Source: Ancylostoma caninum (Eukaryota; Nematoda; Chromadorea; Rhabditida; Ancylostomatidae). From it: DNA of 64,000 nucleotides. Positions 9,048-19,500 of the stretch are shown here, piece by piece. The notes beneath the pieces are model-generated. The model did not search any database, was not told the origin of the DNA, and saw only the letters and a list, made by a program, of their open reading frames with translations. Made by a program: the position numbers and the translations under genes. The stretch lies in the NCBI GenBank assembly GCA_037903475.1, contig JBAJFG010000008.1:1-64000 (forward strand). The letters are read 5' to 3'. Within the stretch, counting starts at the first letter, position 1, and every line of letters starts with the position of its first letter.

Positions 9048-10113
9048 TACTGGATTCCAGATAGGTGTATCAGATTCCTTTATTTCGATTGTCTTGGTCC
9101 TGTTCTCCTTGTAGTTGTTTTCTCCCTTTCACTTCGCCAATTTGCGCTCATCGCCCCCTTTTACGGCGTTTGCTTCCTTTGCTCGCTCATCTCTTGTATT
9201 ATCACGCTTGCCCAGTTAGGTCTCTTAGCTGCTCTACTTGTAGGTACTGCTTGCTTAACCGCGCTTACTTTATCTGCATTTAGTCAGCTTTAATTGGTCT
9301 TGCTTCGCTTCATACGCATTGGATCAGTTCGGATCTGTTAACGCTTTCAAACATGCTCATTTTCGCATTTCAACCAATACGGGTATCACTCCTTTATCGA
9401 CACTTACATCGTCGATATTTCGCATATCAAAATTATACGGGTCAAAAATCCGCTTATCGTCATGTTTGAATGCTTAACATACCCTGATTCAGTGGGTATA
9501 TACGGTAATACACTAGGTGCTCCAGCACAGCGCAACGCTAGTCCCCTTTATTCATCCGCGTTCCGCGCGCGCTCACTCTCAGCCGCATAGATATTTCGTA
9601 ATGCCCTAAGGTACCTATATGCCGCCTAATTTGTCCTCTCGCATCGCTTACACCCATCTTTACGCATTTTCGCGCACGTTTGTGATTCTTCGTCGTGTTT
9701 GTCATCTACTCTCTTTCTAAATTAATATCTGTCAGCCATTTCGCATATCCTGGTTGACTTTCCGCAGTAGGCATCGCGCTAACATCCTTCTTGTCCTATT
9801 GCATTGTGTAGATTGCTTGCACGCGTAGATAACATTCGTTCGCTTTCGTGCATAACATCTTTGGCACGTTTTTAAATTCTGATTTCACGCTTTACCTTAG
9901 CGCATAACGTTCTATCCTATCGTGCTGTAGTTCCATCCTTTAGCCGCGCACGCTTCCACATTCATCCTTACGCTATATCCATCCACTCTATCGCACACTT
10001 GTGAATGAGTAACATTTATTTTCTCTCAAGATTAGTTTCAAAACTCTCTAGTTTAGGTAAGTGCTATTCTGGTCTAACCAACCAATCGTCTCACACATTC
10101 CTAGCGTTCAACT
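9048..10113 (+). other. Non-coding spacer between pol and ORF2
   Basis: A 1.07-kb stretch with no ORF of note, rich in CGCTT, CGCA and TTCG words and poor in purine runs. Near its end are a strong 5' splice site TAG|GTAAGT (first intron base 10057), a branch-site-like CTAAC (10074-10078) and a 3' splice site CATTCCTAG (AG 10103-10104), ten bases before the ORF2 start. Confidence 0.55.
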
Positions 10114-12291
10114 ATGCAGTCTACTACCGGTTATTCGATGTCCACTTCTGGCATTCCTATTACCGTACTAGCTGCCACATCCGCTCGAGCCATGGATCGT
10201 GCTACTCAGGTGAGTGTTTCTCAGAATACTCCCATCGCGTCCCACTCATTCCATCGTAGTGCTGGTGCGTTACTTGCAGACCCATGCGCTTCTTCCTTTC
10301 TTAGTGTTGCTCATTTCCAAGCCGCTTCTCATCCGCCGCCTAACCCGCAAATCCTTCAGCCCGCTTCTCAAGCTGTTGCTACTTCGCACGCTAACATCAA
10401 TCCCGCCGCAACTGTAACATCTACGTTGCCTAGGTCTGTGCGCATGCGTAGGCAAAATCAGCCGCATTCTTTCGCTTCGCAAGGCTCATTGTCTACTGCT
10501 AACCAGCCCGCACAGCCTCCTACTACTTCAGCAGCAGCTCCCACGCCCGCTTCTGCGGACATGGAAGTGGAAACCGTTTCCACGTCTTCGCAGCCTCCCG
10601 CTCTAACACCCGCTAACGCCCAAGCCGCTCTCTCTTTCGCCAACATGGATCTTCGCCTCCTTCTCTCCACTCTGGAGTCGATTGCAGGAGTTGATCCTTC
10701 GCCGCAGCTCCGCTCGCAGCCTAAGCCTACCATCCGTCGACAGCATTTCTTCGATGCTGAAGATCCGGATCAACAATTCCAACCTCCTTGCTTAGGTTAC
10801 CGCACAATGACCCCATTCGAAGCTTGCTTTATGTACGCACAAGGCAAGTTCGAATTCCTCGATGTACCTGTCGAGGCCGACCTTCGCTCGCAGCGTCTTG
10901 CAGTTCCCACGCATGCTCGCGCTGCTCTCCGCTTAGCTCAAACGCTGACTGTAGCCGCTAACTTCGACTACACGTTCAGCATCGCGCACCTCTCCGCTCG
11001 CGACCTTATGATGATCGACGCGTTCTTACGCGACGACATCTACGTGCATCTCCGCGATGTAATCGCTGGAGAAGCCTCTATTCCGCTTCCATCTGCCCAG
11101 CCATATCCATGCATCCGCGACTTACCTATTCTTGAAGTCGTTCAAAACTTGAAGGACCTGCACGCTTGTACCCAAAAGCTTACAGCCTTCCGTATTGAAC
11201 TCTTCGAGAAGGTCGATCACTGGGAGTCACCGGCTCAGGTGATTGATGCACTTGATCACTTGGCCACTCTCATCTACAATGTTGATCACCGTCGCGCTAT
11301 CGTGGATATGCACATCACGCCGCAAATTACCGCACTCCCCGAGGATATCCGTAACTTTGCGGATATGCTCGACTATCATTGCACTCCTCCGCTTTCCATT
11401 CCTATCATCTATAATGCCGCCACAGCAGAGCTTACGCATGCGTTTAACGCGCATCAAGCTCTGACTGACCGCCTTCGTCGCCTCTGCACTTCGGGTTCAC
11501 AACAGAACCTGGATGCAGACCTTGCTAGCGTTCCGCCCGCTCACACCCTTGCAGGTAACTCTTGGAGACCAGCTACCACGGTCACACCTACAACTTCTAC
11601 TACTCTTTCGCACACTACTGTAACCGTGACAGCTGTTACCCTGGAGCCTCCTGCTCCCTCCGCTCACACATCCACTACTTCGCCGCAACCATCCACATCA
11701 TCTACTCATGCAGCAGCCGTACCTTCTAACACCTCAACCATCCCTGCTGCATCTACATCCACCTCCCTTAGCGAGTCGGTACAAAATCAGGAACAAGCTC
11801 CTGTTGTTCGACCCGCTAAGCGCCGCTATTCGCCCGCACCTACTCCGCCCCCTCAGCCCGCTTCTTCATCATCTCAGCCCGCAGCACATAGAGATGAAGC
11901 AACTACATCCGCTTCAGCCTCTAGTGCCGCACCTGCTGCGCCTTCGCCCGCTCCACCATCTGACCCTCCAGTTGGTTTTTCTGGTTGCATTTTCTGCTCA
12001 GCAAACCACTGGACAGCCAGTTGTGAGGTTGTAAAGAGCCTCTACGACCGCGCTCACATCATCGCTGATGCAGGAAGGTGTTTCAAATGCCTTTACCTGC
12101 ATGCCCCTGGTTCTTGCCAGCGAGAACGATCCTGTACTGTCTGTGGTGACAAGCACCATCATCCAGCTCTCTGTTATAAAAACCGACGTTGTGTTACCAA
12201 CGACGTCGACGGAGACATCCTGTCATTCTACAGGCACATGATGGATCGTTCGGAAGAGAGGTACGAAGATCTCCATCTGCTTCCTCACTAG
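10114..12291 (+). CDS. ORF2: second Gag-like zinc-knuckle protein
   Basis: A 725-codon intact ORF after pol, in the env position. It has no signal peptide or membrane segment, so it is not an envelope protein. Residues 1-160 and 470-620 are rich in Ala, Ser, Thr and Pro. Residues about 165-465 look folded and I do not recognise them. Residues about 624-690 hold three zinc knuckles: two CX2CX3HX4C and one CX2CX4HX4C. The linker between knuckles 1 and 2 is 18 residues, the same as in this element's Gag, and the third knuckle ends HHPALC against HHPLLC in Gag. ORF2 is therefore probably a duplicated or captured Gag-type nucleic-acid-binding protein. Expression may need splicing to the acceptor at 10104. 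The start at 10114 is the first ATG of the open frame. Confidence 0.85.
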   Translation: MQSTTGYSMSTSGIPITVLAATSARAMDRATQVSVSQNTPIASHSFHRSAGALLADPCASSFLSVAHFQAASHPPPNPQILQPASQAVATSHANINPAATVTSTLPRSVRMRRQNQPHSFASQGSLSTANQPAQPPTTSAAAPTPASADMEVETVSTSSQPPALTPANAQAALSFANMDLRLLLSTLESIAGVDPSPQLRSQPKPTIRRQHFFDAEDPDQQFQPPCLGYRTMTPFEACFMYAQGKFEFLDVPVEADLRSQRLAVPTHARAALRLAQTLTVAANFDYTFSIAHLSARDLMMIDAFLRDDIYVHLRDVIAGEASIPLPSAQPYPCIRDLPILEVVQNLKDLHACTQKLTAFRIELFEKVDHWESPAQVIDALDHLATLIYNVDHRRAIVDMHITPQITALPEDIRNFADMLDYHCTPPLSIPIIYNAATAELTHAFNAHQALTDRLRRLCTSGSQQNLDADLASVPPAHTLAGNSWRPATTVTPTTSTTLSHTTVTVTAVTLEPPAPSAHTSTTSPQPSTSSTHAAAVPSNTSTIPAASTSTSLSESVQNQEQAPVVRPAKRRYSPAPTPPPQPASSSSQPAAHRDEATTSASASSAAPAAPSPAPPSDPPVGFSGCIFCSANHWTASCEVVKSLYDRAHIIADAGRCFKCLYLHAPGSCQRERSCTVCGDKHHHPALCYKNRRCVTNDVDGDILSFYRHMMDRSEERYEDLHLLPH

Positions 12292-12640
12292 AAGCACTTC
12301 GTACACCCATCTCCGCTAGCATTAACCTCCCGCGTTTTATTTAGTAGTTTAGTCGCCCCCTTATATAGCTCGCTTATTTTTTCATTTGCTCGCTTACTTC
12401 GCCTTATTTGCTCGTCTTTAAAGCTCGCACGCCTTATTATCGCCTTACATTATTGCCCGCTCATCGCTCGCCTTACAACTGTCGCCTAGGTAATTGCCTT
12501 ATTTGCGCTTAGGTAATTGCCTTATCTGCCGCTACACACGCGTGCCCGCTTGGTATTGTTTCGCCCGCCGTTCAAAACTACCCGCTTTTTAAGCCCGCAT
12601 CTTTTTTATTTAGTTTTGTTTTCATTTGTTTTTGTTTTAT
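12292..12640 (+). other. Pyrimidine-rich non-coding stretch
   Basis: The + strand is strongly biased to C and T, with repeated CTCGC, CGCTTA and GCCTTAT words. It includes two near-identical TAGGTAATTGCCTTAT units at about 12486-12525. No ORF is supported. It lies directly after ORF2 and could be a 3' untranslated or structural RNA region of the element. Confidence 0.5.
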
Positions 12641-13762
12641 TCCGCTTTCATTGGGGAAGAAGAACAGAAGGAGATAGAACAGATCAAAGGAAACACCAGA
12701 ACAGAAATGGGAAAGAGAATGAGACCAACAGAAAGAAAGAACAACTTCGCTCCGCTTATCCGCTTCAACCCTTTTGCATTTAGACCAAATTGCCATCTGT
12801 CTTGTGCAACTGGGTGAAAAATCCGCCCAAAACCGCTCGTTGGACATTAGTCCAACACACTTTTGTACATAATTGTATATAGTTATAATGTATATATCAC
12901 AGCTATCTAGTAGTTTTATTTCGGTCCTTTTCGAAGCGAACCTTAAGTTCCTTCACATCCTCATAGATCGTTGTGATCATGACCCCACTCACCAGGGACT
13001 CGGGGCTATCAACATCTTCACCCCGGCGCTGAGAGATCGCCAGATCATCACGTTCGCATAGCACTCAAATTCCATCTTTCGCACACGGGACTTGACACCC
13101 CCCTCGACATTCCAGTGAGGTAAAACCATCTCTCCCTCACATCGTTCGCATTTCCCCACGGCGTAAAAACACGCTCAGTAGGTAACCCTCTTTCATTCCA
13201 TCTCTTCTTCACTGAGGTACCTGCCGTTCGAGCCGTTCAATGCCAATGTCGAGCCGCTGATTCGCCGTCAATGCCAATGTCGAGCCGCTGCTCCATGCCA
13301 CGCCGTCGAATCCACGTCAAGTTCAATGCCATCGCCAAAGTCTATGCCAACGTCCGCACATATCCTATGGTCTCATCGCCGCCACTCAAAGTCTATGGTC
13401 AACGTCATGGTTTTGCGTCGCGATACAGACGCCCAACGGTCTATGCTTCCAACCTGAAGAAGCACCGCCACCATCCCCGTAGGTAACTTTTCAAAAAGAA
13501 AAGCTCGCCCTCACCCGCAGCGAAAAGTCAAGATCATCTTTCGCCCATCCGCTGCAAAAACGTCAACAATAGTAGGCCCCAAGTCAGTCAGTAGGTAACC
13601 GCGCTCAACACTAGGGTTTTTTAACTCGTAGGTGTTGTACATTGCCTGACTCGTAGGTAACCGGACACGCAACGCGCTAAAAGAAGAAAGAAGACGCCGT
13701 CGTCGAACTCGTCATGGACCTCCTTCGCCAACTCAGTCGTTCCATCTTCGCGCCGCCCGGAG
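12641..13762 (+). other. 3' non-coding region with short repeats
   Basis: No convincing gene. GTAGGTAAC occurs four times (about 13178, 13479, 13591 and 13653). A unit of about 31 bp containing GCCAATGTCGAGCCGCTG is tandemly repeated at about 13240-13295, and its core ATGTCGAGCCGCTGA also occurs inside the LTR. A purine tract AAAAGAAGAAAGAAGA lies at 13679-13694, but the bases directly before the 3' LTR (GCCCGGAG) are not a good polypurine tract. Confidence 0.55.
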
Positions 13763-14617
13763 TGTCGTGACTGTCGCACGACTTCCATTCCCAGGACTCC
13801 TTCGACCGACGACGTTCCCTTCCGGTCTGGACGCCAGCAAGCTGGGATGCATTGGGCCGACGTCCTCTACCGGTTCAAATCCCCTTGCGTGGCCAGCGCG
13901 CCCTTCCATCAGCGCGCTCTCATGGGTTACGGTACTTTCCCACGCCGGCAGCAGTATATAAAGAGCCCTCGCGTTCGATCGAGTTCAGTCTTCGCCAGTC
14001 GACTCCTCACCGTCACTCTCGTCACTCGCTCCATCGATCGCTCCGCTGCCGCAATGGCCCAGAAGTCCTGCCGACGAAGATGATGATGCAATCCGCTGTT
14101 CGAAGATGTCCACCGCCTCCAGACGACGCCAATCCAAGTCCATGTCGAGCCGCTGAAGATCCTGCAGTGCCGCGCGTGTCCATCAGGCCGGTTATGACTT
14201 AACCCATTCCATCTTGTGGTTATAGCTCTCTATTGTATTGATGTCATATTCGATGGGGATCATGAAGGTGGCTATTTACTCGTGTTGAGATCATGGAAGA
14301 TAGAGACATTGAATATCTCGGGATGTCCGATTGAAGAAACTAGTTGTGTTGTGTCGGGAAGGGACAGAATCCAGAAATGGTCGGATCGTTTGGATCTTAG
14401 AGAAGTCGTAATACGCTAAGTTCGCTAAGCTCTTGCCCGCGCCCGCTTGCCGCTCGCCTAGGGTAGTAGGCCTTTATCACTTCGCCCGCTGGCTTGCGAG
14501 CCCACTGCTTCAATGCGCCGCGGTACTACCCTCACGTAGCCTTGTGGGTTCAGGTTAAACCCTCTTTTGCCGTGTCTGGCTTGGGTGCTACCACCGACGC
14601 CCTGGCCGGGCACGACA
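13763..14617 (+). repeat. 3' LTR
   Basis: An 855-bp LTR that is nearly identical to 1400-2254. It starts TGTCGTGACTG, ends GGGCACGACA, and is followed by the GCCAC duplication. The TATA box is at 13955-13962. Confidence 0.95.
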
Positions 14618-14622
14618 GCCAC
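14618..14622. repeat. Target-site duplication, right (GCCAC)
   Basis: The right copy of the 5-bp duplication. Removing the element joins ...CCGCTGGCCAC to TGTGGCAGCGG..., an imperfect palindrome. Confidence 0.9.
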
Positions 14623-16513
14623 TGTGGCAGCGGTGCCTATCGATTGTTGGTGATGCGCCATCGCCACTGTTGGTGATTGTGTGCTGACGTCGACGGCTAC
14701 GCAAGGTCTCTTTACCTATTCATTTTTTAAAGCTTTCTATCGAGCCAATCTATATGGTACTGTTAATTATACTTCTGATTTAAAGTTAGTGCACTTTTCT
14801 TTATGTGCATGCAATAACCAAATAATCAGGTAAATAAATGAATAAACTTATTGGATGATCGAGGATTTGTGGTTGAAATCTGGAGTTACGGCAGAGTACA
14901 TTTATTAGAAATAGTTCTGGCACGGGAAATGTTGTTTTATGGATAAGTTTCGGCTACCAGTTATTTTTAGTTTACTTTTAGAGACTGTCATGGATGTTGG
15001 TGACTTCTGCGAAAGATGGACCAATAGGTATTCTTTTAATGAATTCCTACTCATATTTAGATAATACAAGACCGCACATTTCACTGCACACACGGTAGGT
15101 TGTCATGACATGTCACATAATTCACATCCTTTGGGAGATCGCGCTGTATATGTATTAATCGATCGACGGAGCACGACATGGTGAGGCTGCCGTCGCTCCT
15201 TCATCAAACGTAGCAATCAGTATGAGTACATAGGCATTGACATAGTACTATACCAACAGAGAACCATTAAAAATATGGCTGCTGAAAATTGAATGCGAAA
15301 AAAAAAACATTTTTTCAGTCACTTTTACAGACCTTCACTCGTCTGGAATTCCCGTAGCTCTTTCATAGTCCCAATCTTTTCTTACAACCACTCGCTGGGA
15401 GTCAAAACTGATTTGTGAAAGCGGACTCATAATGGAAATTGTCGTGTCCCACGCCAATTTTACGGTGGCCTCTAGGTCCCATGTAGATGGTGCGACTGAA
15501 GAGCATTTCGTGAGCAGGTTCAATGATTTTGTCAATGTATTTTCAAGGTTTCGCTTTGTTCAAGCTTTATTCATATTCAGCATGCTAGATAACCTCCATG
15601 GTCATCTTTCCACTACGTCGAAGCAAAATGCACGAAGAATTGATAAAATCAATAAATCAATAAACGTCTATAATATAATTGTTAAATTTGTGATCAATGT
15701 GATCGAATGCCCCAGTAGACACCTGAACCTAGAAAATCTGGTAAAATCGATGAACAATTCTACATCTGAATCAATGATCCTGCGGGGAATGTCCTAGGCT
15801 TTCCGTCGGATTTAAGAGGTGGTTTTGCTACTGTCACTCATAATCGAGCTCGCGTATGTGCCTAAGCTATCAGACTGTATTTAATTTGATGTCCCAGATA
15901 CTCTAGCTTCCGGAGACGCATATGCCTCATTAGCCCGTAGCCTTCCTAAACCATGCCGTTTCTGCTGCACTTAACAATGAAGAGATAACGTTTATTTTGG
16001 AAGGCGGGAGGTGCCTTAACTGAAGCAGTAATGTAACATACCTAATCAATTCTAGTTAAGTGAAAAAGAAAAAAAACTAAGGGGCAGGAACACCTCTTGC
16101 TACGTTTTCAAATACATTGAATAGCTGACTATGCTCTTCTGTGTCATTCAAATCGGTAAGTGGATTTATTTATCGGAACCCGACAAGGTTTCGACGGTAA
16201 CGTCCTCTTAAAAGGCCAATTGTGGTATCAATGCTATTTATGGTCTGGATCACGAAACGCCTTGCTTCTCTCTCACAAAATCACCGATGTTCTCCCGAAC
16301 ACATCTGGAGATCCCTCAACGAACTCTCACAGAACTCCACCAATTCAACGCGCAGCTCAAATGATACGCTGGACGAATGAAAGGCAATGGGGACCCACGC
16401 TATATGCGTTACAGATACAGTAACGATTCACAGTTCACACAAAGACATGAAGGGCCTTAACAGCTTAACAGACTCAAAAGAGGATCTAACATAATCCAGA
16501 CAGATAGCATACT
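14623..16513. other. Intergenic DNA, no gene recognised
   Basis: About 1.9 kb between the LTR element and the chemoreceptor gene. Overlapping open frames lie at 15335-15535 (-) and 15432-15797 (+), but neither has a recognisable domain or clear splice signals. I leave them out as genes. Confidence 0.4.
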
Positions 16514-19500
16514 TCACTGCCATGCCAGTTTGAGATGTTCGAAATGTTGCTTCGACGCTCCTCGATGGTTATCTATGCTTTCCTTCTTGCATGGGGTTAG
16601 AACACTACTAGCGATGGCAGGAAAAAGCATCTGTAAGATCGCAGTTTTACGAAGAATACGTCGACATTCATCTATCAGTAGCAGAAAAGCTGAGATACAG
16701 CCAATCGCAGACCTGAATGGATATTTGGAACAATGTTTACAAATTTAGCAAAATGACAACATTTTGTGAAACTGCGGGTAAGATCAAACTCACAGTGCTA
16801 TTAGGAAATCAAGAAGTGCGAAGCAGACTTGTGCCTTTCGAAAGGCTTTTCTGAAGACGTAGAATGCTAGCGAAAGTATTAGTAGACCAATGGCCATGAG
16901 CATGCCAGCTATGCGAAATGCAACCACTACAACCTATAAACTTTTTCTCGTTAGTTGTTTCCCTCAAAGTGAACAGAAATGGTTAGCGAAGAAAGTTTGT
17001 GGAAGGATCAATTTTTAATTTTCATCTTCACTGTGTATCACCTCAGTACCTTTGCATCATTTGCTGTGAAATTCCCGACAATCCATTTTCAAACCCCTAT
17101 TCTGCAGTAAAATTCAGCGCTCCTATGTAATATAGGAATTCTGTTGGATGACCCCCGTGCTGGCCGCCCTTCTCTGACATCTTCGACAAGTGTATAGCCT
17201 CACTTCACTCAGAGTTTTGCCGCGAGCGAGTTCTCGCCGGGTAAGACAAGTGTGCGGCCAAACTTTGCCGCTCAGTTACCAAAGATGCTCAGAGTTAAAG
17301 AGAACGCGGCGATTAGCACAAGGGCATCTTTTTTACATCTGCAATAAGTCTTCAACGTTGTTGCGATTTCTCTAGAATTCTTTGTTCCAACTGAACGATT
17401 TCTGTGAGGAACGCCTCTTCTACATATTCTGCATATTTACATTCTGAACATGGTGTCGAGGTAAAGGACGTATGCGTCGTTAACAGCGGCTACCACCTCC
17501 CGAACGCATTCTAGGATTAACTAAGCTACATCATCGTTATCCATGACTAGAACACTTGAAACACAAAAGATAGCACAAGGGATATCGCTTCGCATGTTCT
17601 AGTATAAGGGTAAACATACCGAAAGCGTCAAGTGAAAAACGCTAAACACATATCATAGCAAAATTAATTGTTCGTTAATGAGGAAGTGCACTTTGGTCAA
17701 AGGAATTGAGAAAATACGGAGAAAAATACGCTCCGCGAATTTTGCCGTGTACGGCAAAAGTGGTTCGGGACATTCCTTATCGTCGCTTGCTGCGGCAAAA
17801 TACTACAAGGGACTCCCGAGTGCGGCTTTTCTCCGTCGATCAGTAACCATATGCCAGTGCCGAAATTTTATCAATCGATGACTGCGAACATGTCAAACAT
17901 GTTGGAGAAGTGCAGCCAGAACAAACACAAAGGAAGAATTGCAATGCAGTGTAAAATCACCCAATATTACCTCAATTTAGATGGATCCTAAGCTGAATTT
18001 TCCGGGAATCTTACAGATAATTATCTATACTGTTGTGATCTGCGTCTCCTGGCGATTCCAACAACATAAAAATCTTGGAAGCGGAACTCGGGTCGGAAAC
18101 CGCTTCTAAGGAGGAGGGGTAGATGGCTTATATGGAATACATAATCATGGTTCTTCAGATTTTTCTTATCCGGGTGATAAGTGCAGTTGGAAATCCAAAC
18201 CATTTTTTTACTGGAACGATCAGTGGCTAACCTTCATCACTCGTACATTCTCTATCAGCTGAAATTTGACACAAAGTGTGTTAGCGCTTCTTGCGTTCAC
18301 TACTCCAGATCTGAGCTCCACGAGTTTTGAATAGTTCCTCCGATACATACGTGTTGCGAAAACGACCAAAACAACTACAGATATGCTACCACCTCCTATA
18401 GCCCAGGTATGTGGATAGATCTCTGAAAATTTGATAAGTACTGATTATCCAAACACACTACAAACAACTCACCTGTCATAACTGTGAAAGTGAATAGCAG
18501 TGTTAGCAACCGCGATAGTATCACAATCCCAGTGGATATCCAAAGGCGCTGATTTTCCTCGTAGTCAGCAACAAAGTAGAAGGCAAATTGACGCTCGACT
18601 ACGATCTCACCCAGCATAGCGAGCGCCGTCGTGAGAAACCATAAGCGAATGATTGAAGCAGCGATCAGTGTGTACTTCGAAGAAGCGATGTTCTCTGGAA
18701 ATTCTTGAATATATTACTTGTTTTGCTATTATACAAAGTACTCACCATTATAATGAATTATGTTCGACTGATATAGAAAAATTATGACGCGACAAACAAT
18801 AGCGAAATAGTAGCCAGAAAGAAATACCTTAAATTGAATGAGTAAACCGAGAAGAACGAAAGATCAACATTGCTTCTCCGCACTTCTCAGAAACACTATC
18901 TTCGACTACAGGACTTCTTCACCACATACTATTATCCGCTTCCTCCTTTCCGCAATCTTCTGTCGTCACGCAATATGTTTCAACCACCACACTTATTATA
19001 AAAACAATGTTATCAATACTCGTTTACTATAACAGCATATTCTATATTTTTTACCTTTTACTTCTTGTCAGCCTACTTCTTCTGGTTTCTCGCTCACAGA
19101 TGTGCTTTCCTGTGTTTTCATGGAGCACTTCCAGCTAGCTTTTGCCCGTGGACTCGCTGATCCATTCCCTCCACGGGGCGTTTATAACAACACAAATGGG
19201 AAGAGAAATCATCCGCTAAGAAAAGTCAATAACTACTATATTTCTATCTCTAATCTTTTAGTTTCAGGCTTAAGAAGAAAAACGCGAATGCTAGGAAAAA
19301 ACCATTCTGTCTTTGTAGTCAATGGAGATCGGAAAGCATCCGGTACTGTTTGAACGTATAAGGTCTTCAGAATATAGAAGCGGAGGAACATCATAATGGA
19401 ACTGTTGGAGGGTCAGTTTGGGGATGCTGGCAAGAGTGGGGCCTGACGTTATTATGGAGTAAGACGGCTAGACCCTCGATTATTATTTTAGCAGAATCAC

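Larger units (their letters stand above)
1400..14617 (+). mobile_element. Full-length BEL/Pao LTR retrotransposon
   Basis: A 13,218-bp element bounded by 855-bp direct repeats that begin TGTCG and end GACA, with 5-bp target duplications. In order it holds the 5' LTR, a primer binding site, an 885-bp leader, gag-protease, pol in the +1 frame (reverse transcriptase, RNase H, integrase), a 1.1-kb spacer, a second Gag-like ORF, 1.5 kb of non-coding DNA and the 3' LTR. The DUF1759/DUF1758/Peptidase_A17-type order and the integrase C-terminal domain place it in BEL/Pao. The LTRs differ at about two positions, so the insertion is recent. Oddities are the extra ORF, the frame break between gag and pol, and the lack of a clear polypurine tract next to the 3' LTR. 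Confidence 0.95.

Noticed and set aside
10005..10259. Short ORF overlapping the start of ORF2
   Set aside because: It is out of frame with ORF2, crosses the likely splice acceptor and has no recognisable content.
15335..15797. Overlapping ORFs on both strands
   Set aside because: Mutually overlapping, no domain and no splice context. The minus-strand one may be a repeat remnant, but I cannot name it.
16745..16771. Possible mini-exon between receptor exons 5 and 6
   Set aside because: Including it breaks the reading frame. Joining 16794 directly to 16712 keeps the phase and the protein.
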